Below are positions 1 through 9,190 of a stretch of DNA of 64,000 bases, piece after piece (positions within the stretch are counted from its first letter, which is position 1; each line of letters opens with the position of its first letter). A program made the translations under genes and the position numbers. Source of the stretch: Bradyrhizobium sp. CCBAU 53421 (GTDB taxonomy: Bacteria > Pseudomonadota > Alphaproteobacteria > Rhizobiales > Xanthobacteraceae); NCBI RefSeq assembly GCF_015291625.1, contig NZ_CP030047.1:8860501-8924500 (forward strand), in the 5' to 3' direction. A model generated the notes under the pieces. That model saw nothing but the letters and a program-made list of their open reading frames with translations. It had not been told where the DNA came from and made no database searches.

Positions 1-1796
1 GGAACCTCGGCGGCAAGGCGGCGGACCTCGACCACCTTGGTGCCGGGAAAGCGCGCCAGCACCTCCTGCACACGCGGATCGGCCTCGGCGGCGCGCTGGT
101 GCTCGCTGCGCGCCAATTCGTTCTGGGAACGCACGGTCGGTTGGCCGGCCTCGTTGGAGATGATCACGGTCCAGCGCCGACCGGTCCACAGTTCGAGCTT
201 GCGCGACAGATCGGTGATGAGCGCGCGCTGCGCCTTCGGCTCGAGTGCGATCTCGAGCTGGCCGTCCTCGATGCGCACCAGCCGCACATCGGCCTCCAGC
301 GCGCTCTTGGTCATGATGTCGCGCTTCTCGCCGGCAAGCGCGATCAATTGCGGAAAGCTTGATATCCGCAGCGCCGGCGCGGCATTGGCGACCGGCGCCG
401 CCATCTGCGGCCGCGCGGCGAGATCGGCGCGCGGCGCCGCCTGCGGCGCGCGCACCGGCACTGAGGGCATGGCCGACATCGACGAGGCCGGCGCGCCGCG
501 TGACGGGGACGAGGCGGCGGAGCCTGACGTCGCGAGGGCCGCGCCGCGGCCGTTCTGCTCGATCATCCGGATCGCCTCGTCCGGCGTCGGCAGGTCGGCG
601 ACGTAGGCGATCCGCACCAGCACCATTTCGGCGGCCGCGGCCGGGCGCGTCGCGGTCTGCACCTCGGCGATGCCCTTGAGCAGCATCTGCCACATCCGCG
701 ACAGCACCCGCGTCGACAGTTTTGCGGCGAACTCGCGCGCCCGCACCCGCTCGGTCTCGCCGAACGCGACATTGTCGGCGGTGCCCGGCACGAACTTCAC
801 GCGGGTGACGAAATTGACGAACTCGGCCAGGTCGGACAGCACCACCACCGGATCGGCGCCGACATCGTACTGCGCGCGGAATTCGGCGAAGGCTGAGGCG
901 ATATCGCCGCGCGCCAGCGAATCAAAGAGATCGATCACGCGGGTGCGGTCGGCGAGGCCGAGCATCTGCCTGACCGCGTCGGCCTTCACATTGCCCGCGG
1001 CATGGGCGATCGCCTGATCGAACAGCGACAGCGAATCGCGCACCGAGCCCTCTGCCGCGCGCGCGATGATGCCGAGCGCCTCGGGCTCGACCTCGACGCC
1101 TTCCTTGGCCGCGATATTGCCGAGATGCTGCATCAGCACGTCGGCCTCGACGCGGCGCAGGTCGAAGCGCTGGCAGCGCGACAGCACCGTGATCGGAACC
1201 TTGCGGATTTCGGTGGTGGCGAACACGAACTTGGCGTGCTCCGGCGGCTCCTCCAGCGTCTTCAGGAAGGCGTTGAACGCCGCCGTCGACAGCATGTGGA
1301 CTTCGTCGATGATGTAGACCTTGTAGCGCGCGCTCGCCGGCGCATAGCGCACGCTGTCATTGATCTGCCGGACATCGTCGACGCCGGTGTGGGACGCGGC
1401 GTCCATCTCCAGCACGTCCATGTGCCGGCTTTCCATGATCGCCTGGCAGTGCACGCCGAGGTCGGGCATGTGGATGGTCGGCCCCTTCACCGAGCCGTCC
1501 GGCTTCGCGTAATTCAAGGCGCGGGCGAGGATGCGCGCAGTGGTGGTCTTGCCGACCCCGCGGACGCCGGTCAGGATCCAGGCCTGCGGAATCCGCCCGG
1601 TCTCGAACGCGTTCGAAACCGTGCGCACCATGGCCTCCTGGCCGATCAGATCCTCGAAGCTGGAGGGGCGGTATTTGCGGGCGAGAACGCGGTAGGGCTT
1701 GGCGGTCTCAGGCGCGCCGCCGAGATCGAATCCGCCGTCAAGGCTTGCTTTGGCTGCGCCGTCGGACGGTTGGGAGGGGTCGCCAGCGTCATTCAT
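1..1796 (-). CDS. dnaX: DNA polymerase III subunit gamma/tau (partial, 3' end off window)
   Basis: This is the ATPase of the clamp loader that puts the beta sliding clamp on primed DNA. The reverse strand reads from an ATG at 1796 (MNDAGDPSQPSDG) and continues past base 1. A Walker A motif (GVRGVGKTTTARIL), a DEVHMLS Walker B and an SRC sensor region (VLSRCQRF) lie in the first ~200 residues, followed by the clamp-loader collar domain and an Ala/Pro-rich linker. Only one cysteine (VHCQAIMES) remains where the E. coli zinc module has four. The gene reads in the same direction as the SRP RNA just upstream. Identification is secure; only the C-terminus is missing. Confidence 0.96.
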   Translation of the reverse strand, partial: MNDAGDPSQPSDGAAKASLDGGFDLGGAPETAKPYRVLARKYRPSSFEDLIGQEAMVRTVSNAFETGRIPQAWILTGVRGVGKTTTARILARALNYAKPDGSVKGPTIHMPDLGVHCQAIMESRHMDVLEMDAASHTGVDDVRQINDSVRYAPASARYKVYIIDEVHMLSTAAFNAFLKTLEEPPEHAKFVFATTEIRKVPITVLSRCQRFDLRRVEADVLMQHLGNIAAKEGVEVEPEALGIIARAAEGSVRDSLSLFDQAIAHAAGNVKADAVRQMLGLADRTRVIDLFDSLARGDIASAFAEFRAQYDVGADPVVVLSDLAEFVNFVTRVKFVPGTADNVAFGETERVRAREFAAKLSTRVLSRMWQMLLKGIAEVQTATRPAAAAEMVLVRIAYVADLPTPDEAIRMIEQNGRGAALATSGSAASSPSRGAPASSMSAMPSVPVRAPQAAPRADLAARPQMAAPVANAAPALRISSFPQLIALAGEKRDIMTKSALEADVRLVRIEDGQLEIALEPKAQRALITDLSRKLELWTGRRWTVIISNEAGQPTVRSQNELARSEHQRAAEADPRVQEVLARFPGTKVVEVRRLAAEV

Positions 1797-1902
1797 GCGT
1801 CGATCCGCAACTTGGGTGTCTCTTCAGCCGGCGTGCGGATAGGAGCCGAAATCGAGCGCCGGGCGCGGAGACCGCCGTTCCAGCGCGATTCGCTCGGAAA
1901 AA

Positions 1903-2009
1903 CAGGTAGGAGACTGACGAGCGACCCGATCCGGACCTCGTTAGGGCTGCTTCCTTCCGGACCTGACCCGGTTGGCGAGTGGCTCGTCCACCGCCAATCT
2001 CCCGGTCCC
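1903..2009 (-). ncRNA. ffs: Signal recognition particle RNA, small bacterial type (4.5S)
   Basis: The reverse strand carries the conserved SRP RNA apical region (GTCAGGTCCGGAAGGAAGCA, near 1945-1970), which binds Ffh. Flanking arms pair: GACGAGC near the 5' side with GCTCGTC near the 3' side, and GGGAGA with TCTCC further out, giving one long hairpin of about 105 nt. It works with Ffh and FtsY in co-translational membrane targeting. The ends are estimated from pairing and may be off by several bases. It lies upstream of dnaX on the same strand. Confidence 0.93.
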
Positions 2010-2113
2010 TATTTGGGGCCAAAACCGCCGGAAAGCAAGCGGCCTGACCCGGCTTTGTAAGGCTGGCTTTGTGGGGCTTGTCTGGGAACACGGAAAGGCA
2101 TTATTTGCCCGTC

Positions 2114-2533
2114 ATGCCCGCCTCCAATTGGTCGCTGCATTCGCAGCTCAAGAAAGACACCATCGACATCGGCGACCTGCCGCTGTGCAAGGTGCTCGTC
2201 ATCAAGGATGCGCACTATCCCTGGCTGCTGCTGGTGCCGCGGCGCGACGGCGCGGTCGAGATCATCGACCTCGACGAGGTTGCGCAGGCGCAGCTGATGA
2301 CCGAGATCACCCGCGTCTCGCGGGCCCTGAAAGAGGTCACCAAGTGCGACAAGCTGAATGTCGCAGCCCTTGGCAACCTCGTCCCGCAGCTCCACGTCCA
2401 CGTCATCGCGCGCCGCACCAGCGACGCTGCATGGCCGCGTCCCGTTTGGGGCGTGATGCCGCCGCTGGCGCATGACGCCGAGGAAGTGCAGAATTTCATC
2501 AGCGCGCTTCGCCGCAAGATCTGGTTGGGTTGA
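2114..2533 (+). CDS. HIT-domain (histidine triad) protein
   Basis: The product is a 139-residue protein of the histidine-triad superfamily of nucleotide hydrolases and transferases. The conserved core near residues 92-102 reads PQLHVHVIARR. Two histidines of the triad are present, but the first position of the usual His-x-His-x-His pattern is glutamine. The start is placed at MPASNWSLHS because that is where family-like sequence begins; an in-frame upstream start at 2069 would add 15 unconserved residues that abut the SRP RNA. The gene is followed 6 bases later by nudC, so the two nucleotide-metabolism genes are probably cotranscribed. The substrate is unknown. Confidence 0.85.
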   Translation: MPASNWSLHSQLKKDTIDIGDLPLCKVLVIKDAHYPWLLLVPRRDGAVEIIDLDEVAQAQLMTEITRVSRALKEVTKCDKLNVAALGNLVPQLHVHVIARRTSDAAWPRPVWGVMPPLAHDAEEVQNFISALRRKIWLG

Positions 2534-2539
2534 ATTTCA

Positions 2540-3490
2540 ATGTCTGCATCCGATTCTTTTCCGCTTGGCCAACCGGCCTTCGTCACCCATGTGCTGGACC
2601 GCGCCGCGCATCTGCGCGGCAATGACGAGAAGCTGTTCGCGCTGGAGGGCCATCGCGAGGCGCGAGCCTATGTGATCTATCGCGACTCGCTGGTGGTGAA
2701 GCAGGAAGATGGCGGGGCGCGTGCCCTGCTCTCGCTGGAGGAAGCCCGCGGCTTTGGCGCCAATCCCGGCACGATCTTCTTAGGCCTGCGCGATGCCGCG
2801 CCGATCTTCGGCATGGGGATCGCGCCGCAGGCGGCCGAGAAGCTGGTCGGGCGCGCCGACGTCGCGATCACCGAATTGCGCGGCATGGCGATGCAGGGCG
2901 TGGTACCGCCGGAGCAGCTCTCCGCGATCGCGATGGCGAAATCGATGGTGACCTGGCATCAGCGCCACGGCTTCTGCGCCAATTGCGGCACCCGCACGGC
3001 GATGAGGGAGGGCGGCTGGAAGCGCGAATGCCCAAGCTGCAAGGCCGAGCATTTTCCGCGCACCGATCCGGTCGTGATCATGCTGGTCACCTCGGGCGAC
3101 AAGGTGCTGCTCGGCCGGCAGAAGCAGTTCATGCCCGGGATGTATTCCTGCCTCGCCGGCTTCGTCGAGGCCGCCGAGACCATCGAGGACGCGGTGCGGC
3201 GCGAGATTTTCGAGGAGTCCGGCATCCGCTGCACCGACGTCAATTATTACATGACGCAGCCTTGGCCCTATCCGTCGTCGCTGATGATCGGCTGCACCGC
3301 GCGCGCAACCAACGAGGACATCGTGGTCGACCGCACCGAGCTGGAGGATGCGCGCTGGTTCGACCATGCGGAGGCAACGCTGATGCTGAAGCGCCAGCAT
3401 CCCGACGGCCTCGCCGGCCCGCATCCGTTCGCGATTGCCCATCATTTGCTCGGCCGCTGGGTGCACCACCGAAATCCGTTGGACCAATAG
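2540..3490 (+). CDS. nudC: NAD(H) pyrophosphatase, Nudix family
   Basis: The 316-residue protein should cleave NAD(H) to NMN(H) and AMP; family members also remove NAD caps from RNA. A four-cysteine zinc ribbon (CANC...CPSC, about residues 148-170) precedes a complete Nudix box (GFVEAAETIEDAVRREIFEE, about 210-232). The NudC signature PWPYPSSLM follows about 20 residues later. The N-terminal NudC-like domain fills residues 1-140. Length and domain order match the family. The start ATG follows the HIT gene by 6 bases. The 3' end runs close to the sugar kinase gene. Confidence 0.94.
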   Translation: MSASDSFPLGQPAFVTHVLDRAAHLRGNDEKLFALEGHREARAYVIYRDSLVVKQEDGGARALLSLEEARGFGANPGTIFLGLRDAAPIFGMGIAPQAAEKLVGRADVAITELRGMAMQGVVPPEQLSAIAMAKSMVTWHQRHGFCANCGTRTAMREGGWKRECPSCKAEHFPRTDPVVIMLVTSGDKVLLGRQKQFMPGMYSCLAGFVEAAETIEDAVRREIFEESGIRCTDVNYYMTQPWPYPSSLMIGCTARATNEDIVVDRTELEDARWFDHAEATLMLKRQHPDGLAGPHPFAIAHHLLGRWVHHRNPLDQ

Positions 3491-3569
3491 CGGGAACCGG
3501 ACATCGTTCTGCCGATTAAATCCGGGACTGGTTGAAGCAGTTGACGGAACCATTGCGACGGATCCCCGC

Positions 3570-4517
3570 ATGAATTTTCAAGACGGTGCCCCGAAAGTCC
3601 CGCCCCGCATCCTCTGCATCGGCCTGCCGGTGCGCGACCTGACCTTCCGCGTCAATGTTCCGGCGCGCGGCTCCAAGGAGAACGCGACCCATTTCGACGA
3701 GATCTGCGGCGGCAACGCGCTGAACGCCGCCATCGGTATCGTCCGGCTCGGCGGCCGCGCCTCGATCTGCGGACCGATGGGCGATTCGCGGGAGACCTCG
3801 AGCCGCTACATCTTCGACAAGCTGGCCCAGGAAGGCATCGAGACCAACCACCTCATCCACATGCCGGACCTGGTCACCCCGATTTCGGCGATCATGATCG
3901 ACGACACCGGCGAGCGCACCATCGTCACCTTCCGCGATCCCGAGCTCTGGAAGGTCAAGCTGCCGCCGACCGAGCTGCTGCTGGAGGATTGCGCGGCGAT
4001 CCTGACCGAGAGCCGTTGCGCGCCGTTCTGCACCGAGCTGTGCGCCGAAGCGGTCAAGCGCGGCATTCCCGTGGTGGTCGACGTCGACCGCGCGATGTCG
4101 ATGCGGGAAGGGCTGCTCACCGCCTCCTCCCATCTGGTGTTTTCCAGCGAGCCGTTGCAGCAGACCGCCGACGTCACCGACGACGGTCAGGCGCTGCAGA
4201 AGCTCGCCAGGCTCACCCCTTCCTTCCTGGCCGGCACGCGCGGCCCTCAGGGCACGATCTGGCTCAACGAGAAGGGCGGGCTCGAGGAGACGCCGGCCTT
4301 CCCGGTCCATACCGTCGACACGCTGGGCGCCGGCGACGTCTTCCACGGGGCGTTTGCGCTGGCCATCACCGAGAAGCAGGAGCTGCGGCAGGCGCTTCGC
4401 TTTGCCTCGGCCGCTGCGGCGCTGAAATGCACCCGCTTCGGGGGCGCTTATGCCGCACCGCAACGTACTGAAGTTGAAGCGTTTTTGGGCGAACACGCCG
4501 ACGCCCGGCCAGCCTGA
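3570..4517 (+). CDS. PfkB/ribokinase-family sugar kinase
   Basis: The 315-residue cytoplasmic kinase has the ribokinase fold. The N-terminal motif GGNALNAAIGIVRLGG (about residues 49-64) and the C-terminal signature DTLGAGDVFHGAF (about 249-261, catalytic Asp in GAGD) are intact, so it should phosphorylate a sugar or sugar-like alcohol with ATP. The substrate cannot be read from sequence. I chose the ATG at 3570 (MNFQDGAP); upstream in-frame sequence to 3435 overlaps nudC and is not family-like. It lies upstream of the AsnC-type regulator in the same direction. Confidence 0.88.
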   Translation: MNFQDGAPKVPPRILCIGLPVRDLTFRVNVPARGSKENATHFDEICGGNALNAAIGIVRLGGRASICGPMGDSRETSSRYIFDKLAQEGIETNHLIHMPDLVTPISAIMIDDTGERTIVTFRDPELWKVKLPPTELLLEDCAAILTESRCAPFCTELCAEAVKRGIPVVVDVDRAMSMREGLLTASSHLVFSSEPLQQTADVTDDGQALQKLARLTPSFLAGTRGPQGTIWLNEKGGLEETPAFPVHTVDTLGAGDVFHGAFALAITEKQELRQALRFASAAAALKCTRFGGAYAAPQRTEVEAFLGEHADARPA

Positions 4518-4593
4518 CCGGCCACGATCCGCTTGATTTGGAAGATTTTTCTCTATATGAGGGAGTTTGAACCTTCATGTGGAACTTTCTTCT

Positions 4594-5094
4594 ATGACCG
4601 ATGTCGCCATTCAGCTTCATGACAACAACCGCCGCCTCGACGCGATCGATCGCAAGATCCTGACCGTGCTGCAGGAGGACGCCTCGCTCTCCGTCGCCGA
4701 AATCGGCGACCGGGTCGGGCTGTCGTCGACGCCGTGCTGGAAGCGGATCCAGCGGCTCGAGGCCGACGGCGTGATCCTGCGCCGCGTGGCGCTGGTCGAT
4801 CAGAACAAGATCGGGCTCGGGATCTCGGTGTTCGTCTCGGTCGAGAGCGCCGACCACTCGGAAGCCTGGCTGCGCAAATTCGCCGACGCCGTCAGCGCCA
4901 TGCCCGAAGTGATGGAGTTCTACCGGATGGCCGGCGACGTCGACTACATGCTGCGCGTCGTGGTCGCGGACATGCAGGCCTATGACGTCTTCTACAAAAA
5001 GCTGATCAGTGCCGTGCCGCTGAAGAACGTCACCTCGCGCTTTGCGATGGAGAAGATCAAGTCGGTGACCGCGCTGCCGGTGCCCGCGGTGTAA
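4594..5094 (+). CDS. Lrp/AsnC-family transcriptional regulator
   Basis: The 166-residue protein has an N-terminal winged helix-turn-helix (LDAIDRKILTVLQEDASLSV through STPCWKRIQRLE, about residues 17-58) and a C-terminal RAM ligand-binding/oligomerisation domain (from about 75), the normal AsnC layout. Such proteins usually sense amino acids and regulate adjacent transport or metabolism genes. The start MTDVAIQLHD is preferred over one nine codons upstream because the N-terminus then has the usual family length. It follows the sugar kinase by 76 bases and converges with the phosphomannomutase gene. Targets are not evident. Confidence 0.9.
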   Translation: MTDVAIQLHDNNRRLDAIDRKILTVLQEDASLSVAEIGDRVGLSSTPCWKRIQRLEADGVILRRVALVDQNKIGLGISVFVSVESADHSEAWLRKFADAVSAMPEVMEFYRMAGDVDYMLRVVVADMQAYDVFYKKLISAVPLKNVTSRFAMEKIKSVTALPVPAV

Positions 5095-5107
5095 GCCACC
5101 TTCTCAA

Positions 5108-5233
5108 CTGTCATCGCCCGGCCTGTGCGCAATTGCGCACATGGACCGGGCGATCCAGTACGCCGCGGCCTCTCGCCTCGATCACGACTGCCTCTGGAAT
5201 ACTGGATCACCCGGTCGAGCCGTGTGACGACAG
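5108..5233. repeat. Long palindromic intergenic repeat (Bradyrhizobium-type), copy A
   Basis: The element begins CTGTCATCGCCCGG and ends in an imperfect inverse near GACGACAGT. It contains the internal GTGCGCAATTGCGCAC palindrome and a GATCCAGTA...TACTGGATC pair. The same modules recur at 9191, 44930 and 45117. It fills the gap between convergent regulator and phosphomannomutase genes, where it could act as a bidirectional terminator or mRNA stabiliser. Confidence 0.8.
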
Positions 5234-5256
5234 TCGTGTATGTAGAAAGCCCGCGC

Positions 5257-6756
5257 TCAGATCTTCTGATTATATTCGCCGACCTCGGGATGCGTGCGCA
5301 GCACGGAATCCATCGCTTCGAACATGTCGCGCATGCGCTGCTCGCTGACCGGACTTTCCACCACGACCACGAGCTCCGGCTTGTTCGAGGACGCGCGCAC
5401 CAGGCCCCAGCTGCCGTCCGCGACCGTGACGCGGACGCCGTTGACGGTGACGAGATCGCGGATGGCCTGGCCCGCGACCTGCGCGCCCTGCTGCTGCAGC
5501 GCCTCGAAGTGCTTCACCACGGCGTCGACCACGCCGTACTTCGCCTCGTCGGCACAGTGCGGCGACATGGTCGGCGACGACCAGGTCTTCGGCAGCGCGT
5601 CCTTCAGGTCGGCCATCGACTTGCCGGGCGCGCGGTCGAGCATCTCGCAGATCGCGATCGCCGACACCAGGCCGTCGTCATAGCCACGGCCGAACGGCTT
5701 GTTGAAGAAGAAGTGGCCGGACTTCTCGAAACCGGCCAGCGCGCCCAATTCGTTGGTGCGGCGCTTCATGTAGGAATGCCCGGTCTTCCAGTAGACCGTC
5801 TTCGCGCCCTGCTTCTGCAACACGGGATCAGTCACGAACAGGCCGGTCGACTTCACGTCGACGACGAACTGCGCGTTGGCGTTGATCGCCGACATGTCGC
5901 GCGCCAGCATGACGCCGACCTTGTCGGCGAAGATCTCCTCGCCGGTGTTGTCGACCACGCCGCAGCGGTCGCCGTCACCGTCGAAGCCGAGGCCGACATC
6001 GGCCTTGTGCGCCAGCACGGCATCGCGGATCGCGTGCAGCATCTCCATGTCTTCCGGATTCGGATTGTATTTCGGGAAGGTGTGATCGAGCTCGGTGTCG
6101 AGCGGGATCACCTCGCAGCCGATCGCCTCCAGCACCTGCGGCGCGAACGCGCCCGCGGTGCCGTTGCCGCAGGCCGCCACCACCTTGAGCTTGCGCTTGA
6201 GCTTCGGCCGGCTGGTGAGGTCGGCGATGTAGCGCGCCGGATAGTTCTCATGAAACTGATAGGAGCCGCCGGCCTTGTTGTTGAACGCGGCGCCAAGCAC
6301 GATCTCCTTCAGCCGCGTCATCTCGTCGGGGCCGAAGGTGAGCGGACGGTTGGCGCCCATCTTGACGCCGGTCCAGCCATTGTCGTTGTGCGAGGCGGTG
6401 ACCATCGCGACACAGGGCACGTCGAGATCGAACTGCGCGAAATAGGCCATCGGCGTCACCGCGAGCCCGATGTCATGCACCTTGCAGCCCGCCGCCATCA
6501 GGCCCGAGATCAGCGCGTATTTGATCGAGGCGGAATAGCCGCGGAAGTCGTGACCGGTGACGATCTCCTGCTTGACGCCGAGCTCCGCGATCAGCGCGCC
6601 GAGCCCCATGCCCAGCGCCTGCACGCCCATCAAATTGATTTCCTTGTTGAACAGCCAGCGCGCGTCGTATTCGCGAAACCCGGTCGGCTTCACCATCGGC
6701 TCGGATTCGAAGGCATAGGTGTTCGGGACCAGCGCGGATTTCGACTTGGGAAACAT
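5257..6756 (-). CDS. Phosphomannomutase/phosphoglucomutase
   Basis: The 499-residue alpha-D-phosphohexomutase interconverts mannose-6-P and mannose-1-P (or the glucose pair), supplying nucleotide sugars for surface polysaccharides. The phosphoserine loop TASHNDNGW (about residues 120-128), the Mg-binding loop GFDGDGDRCG (about 258-267), the sugar loop FEKSGHFFF (about 343-351) and a phosphate-binding C-terminal domain (LVRASSNKPELVV) are present. Length fits the family. The ATG at 6756 gives MFPKSKSALV. It stands alone, convergent with the AsnC regulator. Confidence 0.92.
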   Translation of the reverse strand: MFPKSKSALVPNTYAFESEPMVKPTGFREYDARWLFNKEINLMGVQALGMGLGALIAELGVKQEIVTGHDFRGYSASIKYALISGLMAAGCKVHDIGLAVTPMAYFAQFDLDVPCVAMVTASHNDNGWTGVKMGANRPLTFGPDEMTRLKEIVLGAAFNNKAGGSYQFHENYPARYIADLTSRPKLKRKLKVVAACGNGTAGAFAPQVLEAIGCEVIPLDTELDHTFPKYNPNPEDMEMLHAIRDAVLAHKADVGLGFDGDGDRCGVVDNTGEEIFADKVGVMLARDMSAINANAQFVVDVKSTGLFVTDPVLQKQGAKTVYWKTGHSYMKRRTNELGALAGFEKSGHFFFNKPFGRGYDDGLVSAIAICEMLDRAPGKSMADLKDALPKTWSSPTMSPHCADEAKYGVVDAVVKHFEALQQQGAQVAGQAIRDLVTVNGVRVTVADGSWGLVRASSNKPELVVVVESPVSEQRMRDMFEAMDSVLRTHPEVGEYNQKI

Positions 6757-6910
6757 GGGTCGGCCTTATGGTCGCATGCAGAGAGACATCGCCGCAGCCT
6801 TTAGCGAATGCGCAGGCCGGGCGAAAGGTGGGACTGCGGCTGGTGGCCGACAATTACGGCGGAAATGGCGGCGATATCGCGTCGCCGCGGATAGCCCGAA
6901 GCGGCTGGAT

Positions 6911-7423
6911 TTATTGCTCCAGCAACAATTTGCCGTTGGCGTATTCGAAGCGCTTCAGCTTCGACAGGAAAGACAGGCCGAGCAGGTTTTCGGACAGCGC
7001 CTCGTCCGGCAGCACCATCGCATCGACGTCGCGCACGGTGAGGCCGCCGATCTCGATCATGGCGATGCGGGCGCGCGCCGCCTTGATGGTGCCGTTGGCG
7101 GTGGTGACGCGCGAGGTGTAGTCGCCGGGCACCGGGCGCAGGCCGAACCGCGCGGCCGAGGTTTCGTTGAGGGCCACCACGGAGGCGCCGGTGTCGACCA
7201 TGAAGTTGATGCGCTGGCCATCGATCCGGCCGTCGGCCGCGAAGTGACCGCGCGGGTCGGGCGCGATGCTGAGGGTGCGGGCGCTGGCCTGCGCCACCGT
7301 GACGGCGGGAGCCATGGTCTGCTTTGCGGTGGTGGCGGCGGCGGGCGCCATCTTGCTGGCCATCTGGGCCATGAACGTGCCCAGCCCGATCAGGATGGCC
7401 GCGAAAATCATCAGGTTACGCAT
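6911..7423 (-). CDS. Membrane-anchored retropepsin-like aspartic protease
   Basis: The 170-residue protein has one N-terminal membrane segment (MRNLMIFAAILIGLGTFMAQ) and an Ala-rich linker. Its single pepsin-like half-domain carries the catalytic motif FMVDTGASVVALNE (about residues 83-96) and a hydrophobic-Gly motif ENLLGLSFL. One catalytic Asp per chain implies a dimer, as in retroviral proteases. This matches the bacterial family typically annotated TIGR02281, facing the periplasm. The start MRNLMIF was chosen because it begins the membrane anchor; the longer frame to 7567 adds Arg-rich sequence. The substrate is unknown. Confidence 0.85.
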   Translation of the reverse strand: MRNLMIFAAILIGLGTFMAQMASKMAPAAATTAKQTMAPAVTVAQASARTLSIAPDPRGHFAADGRIDGQRINFMVDTGASVVALNETSAARFGLRPVPGDYTSRVTTANGTIKAARARIAMIEIGGLTVRDVDAMVLPDEALSENLLGLSFLSKLKRFEYANGKLLLEQ

Positions 7424-7600
7424 GACACCATACTCGGAAAACCGAACACGCAATTTCACCACGCCGGGCGCCCTGCCGCGAGCGAGGGCGGCAGCGCGAG
7501 CCTGCCATTTTGGCGAAAAGGATGAGCGAAGAGTTAATGCGAGGCGGCAGAGGCGGCCGAATGTCATCGGCCGCCTGCCCAGGCACGAATTTATTGGCCC

Positions 7601-9052
7601 TCAAGCAGTTCTGGCGACCGGGCTCGGCATCGCAACCCGCAGCGCGTAATAGACCGCGCCCGCGATCGCGACACCGAAGAACCAGCCATAGACCGCCCAC
7701 CAGGACGGCAGGATCGAGGTGAAGTTCGGCAGCACCGACGAGAACAGGGCACCGATCGCGGCTGCGATCAGCGCGCTGACGTTCCAGCCGTTCTGGAAGC
7801 GATATTCGCCGTCCTCCTGGTACAGCGCCGGCACGTTCACGCGACCTTTGGCGATCAGATAGTAGTCGACCATCATGATCCCGAAGATCGGCCCCATGGT
7901 CGCGCCAATCAGCCCGACGAACGAGGCGGCGCTGCCCTCCCAGGGCGCGAACGGATACAGCGCGAGCGCAATCAGCGCCGCGATGTAGCCGCCCTTCTTG
8001 AAGTCGATATGCCGGGGAAACACGTTGGAGAAATCGAACGCCGGCGAGACGAAATTGGCGACCACGTTGATGCCGAGCGTCGCCACCGCGAAGGTGACCG
8101 CGGCGAGCAGGGCCAGGAACCAGCTGTCGAACTTCGCCGAGATCTGGTCGGGATGCAGCAGCACCTCGTGATAGACGTTGAAGGCCGCGATCGTGGTGAC
8201 GCCGGCGACCAGCGAGAACAGGATCAGGTTGACCGGCAGGCCCCAGATATTGCCCTTGCGCAACGCCCGAGCGTCAGGCGCGTAACGCGAGAAGTCGCAG
8301 AAGTTGAGATAGAGCGCGGCGAAATAGGTGATCCAGGTCGCGGCGACGGCGCACAGCGCCGGGAAAGAGCCGGGCTCGCCGGGCACGCCGGCCTCCTTGG
8401 TCTTCTCCAGCAGCACATCCTGCGGGATCGGCGCGGTGAGCGAGATGCCGCCGGCCGCGATGCAGAGATAGATCGCGAGGATCAGCATCATCAGCCACAC
8501 CGCCGGCCCGGCCCAGTCCTGGAAGCGGCGCACCGTTTCCATGCCGCGCTGGATGATCAGGAGCTGCAGCGCCCAGATCACGACGAAGCAGATCACCTCG
8601 AGGGTGGAATGGCCGAGCAGATGGCTGGACTGGTGGAACACCTTGAAACTGTCTATGCGCGTCAGCAGCGCGACGATCGCGCCCGAGGCCGCCGCGGTCT
8701 GCGCGCCGTACCAGAAGCAGGCGACGATGGCGCGCACCAGCGCAGGAATATTGGCGCCCCAGATCCCGAACGAGGCCCGCGCCAGCACCGGATAGGGCAC
8801 GCCGGTCCTCACCCCGGCATTGCCGATCAGGCTCATCAGCACGAAGATCACCAGCGAGCCGGCGCCGATCGCGATGATGAAGTTGACGAAGCTGCCGCAG
8901 AGCAGGAACAGGCTGGCGGCGAGATAATAGCCCCAGAGGCTATGCACGTCCGAGGTCCAGACGTTGAAGATGCTGAAGGCGCCCCAGTTGCGTTCCCTGG
9001 CCGGCGCCAAATCTTCATTGTACAGCGACGGCGATGCGTTCTTGATCTCCAC
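7601..9052 (-). CDS. NCS1-family nucleobase/allantoin-type permease
   Basis: The 483-residue inner-membrane symporter of the nucleobase-cation-symporter-1 family has about 12 hydrophobic segments. Family motifs include NVWTSDVHSLWGYYLAAS (near residue 30) and VPYPVLARASFGIWGANIPA (near residue 90), shared with cytosine, hydantoin and allantoin carriers. The substrate cannot be assigned. I place the start at a GTG (9052) because GGGGAGG lies five bases upstream and the product begins VEIKNASPSLYNEDLAP, the usual N-terminus. An upstream ATG at 9088 lacks such a site. Confidence 0.87.
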   Translation of the reverse strand: MEIKNASPSLYNEDLAPARERNWGAFSIFNVWTSDVHSLWGYYLAASLFLLCGSFVNFIIAIGAGSLVIFVLMSLIGNAGVRTGVPYPVLARASFGIWGANIPALVRAIVACFWYGAQTAAASGAIVALLTRIDSFKVFHQSSHLLGHSTLEVICFVVIWALQLLIIQRGMETVRRFQDWAGPAVWLMMLILAIYLCIAAGGISLTAPIPQDVLLEKTKEAGVPGEPGSFPALCAVAATWITYFAALYLNFCDFSRYAPDARALRKGNIWGLPVNLILFSLVAGVTTIAAFNVYHEVLLHPDQISAKFDSWFLALLAAVTFAVATLGINVVANFVSPAFDFSNVFPRHIDFKKGGYIAALIALALYPFAPWEGSAASFVGLIGATMGPIFGIMMVDYYLIAKGRVNVPALYQEDGEYRFQNGWNVSALIAAAIGALFSSVLPNFTSILPSWWAVYGWFFGVAIAGAVYYALRVAMPSPVARTA

Positions 9053-9190
9053 GGTGGCCTCCCCAAAACTGCGAGCCCGTGATCCCATCCCAGCGCGCAA
9101 ATCTAACCACCGTTTGCCGGCGCTCGCCAGCGCAACCGGTCGGCATGATCGGGAAAAGGGGGACCGGCGCCATTGTCGCCGCACAACACA

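Noticed and set aside
5125..6804. Long plus-strand open frame opposite the phosphomannomutase gene
   Set aside because: It is His/Arg/Asp-rich without domains and lies antisense to a clear mutase. Such frames are a by-product of high third-position GC.
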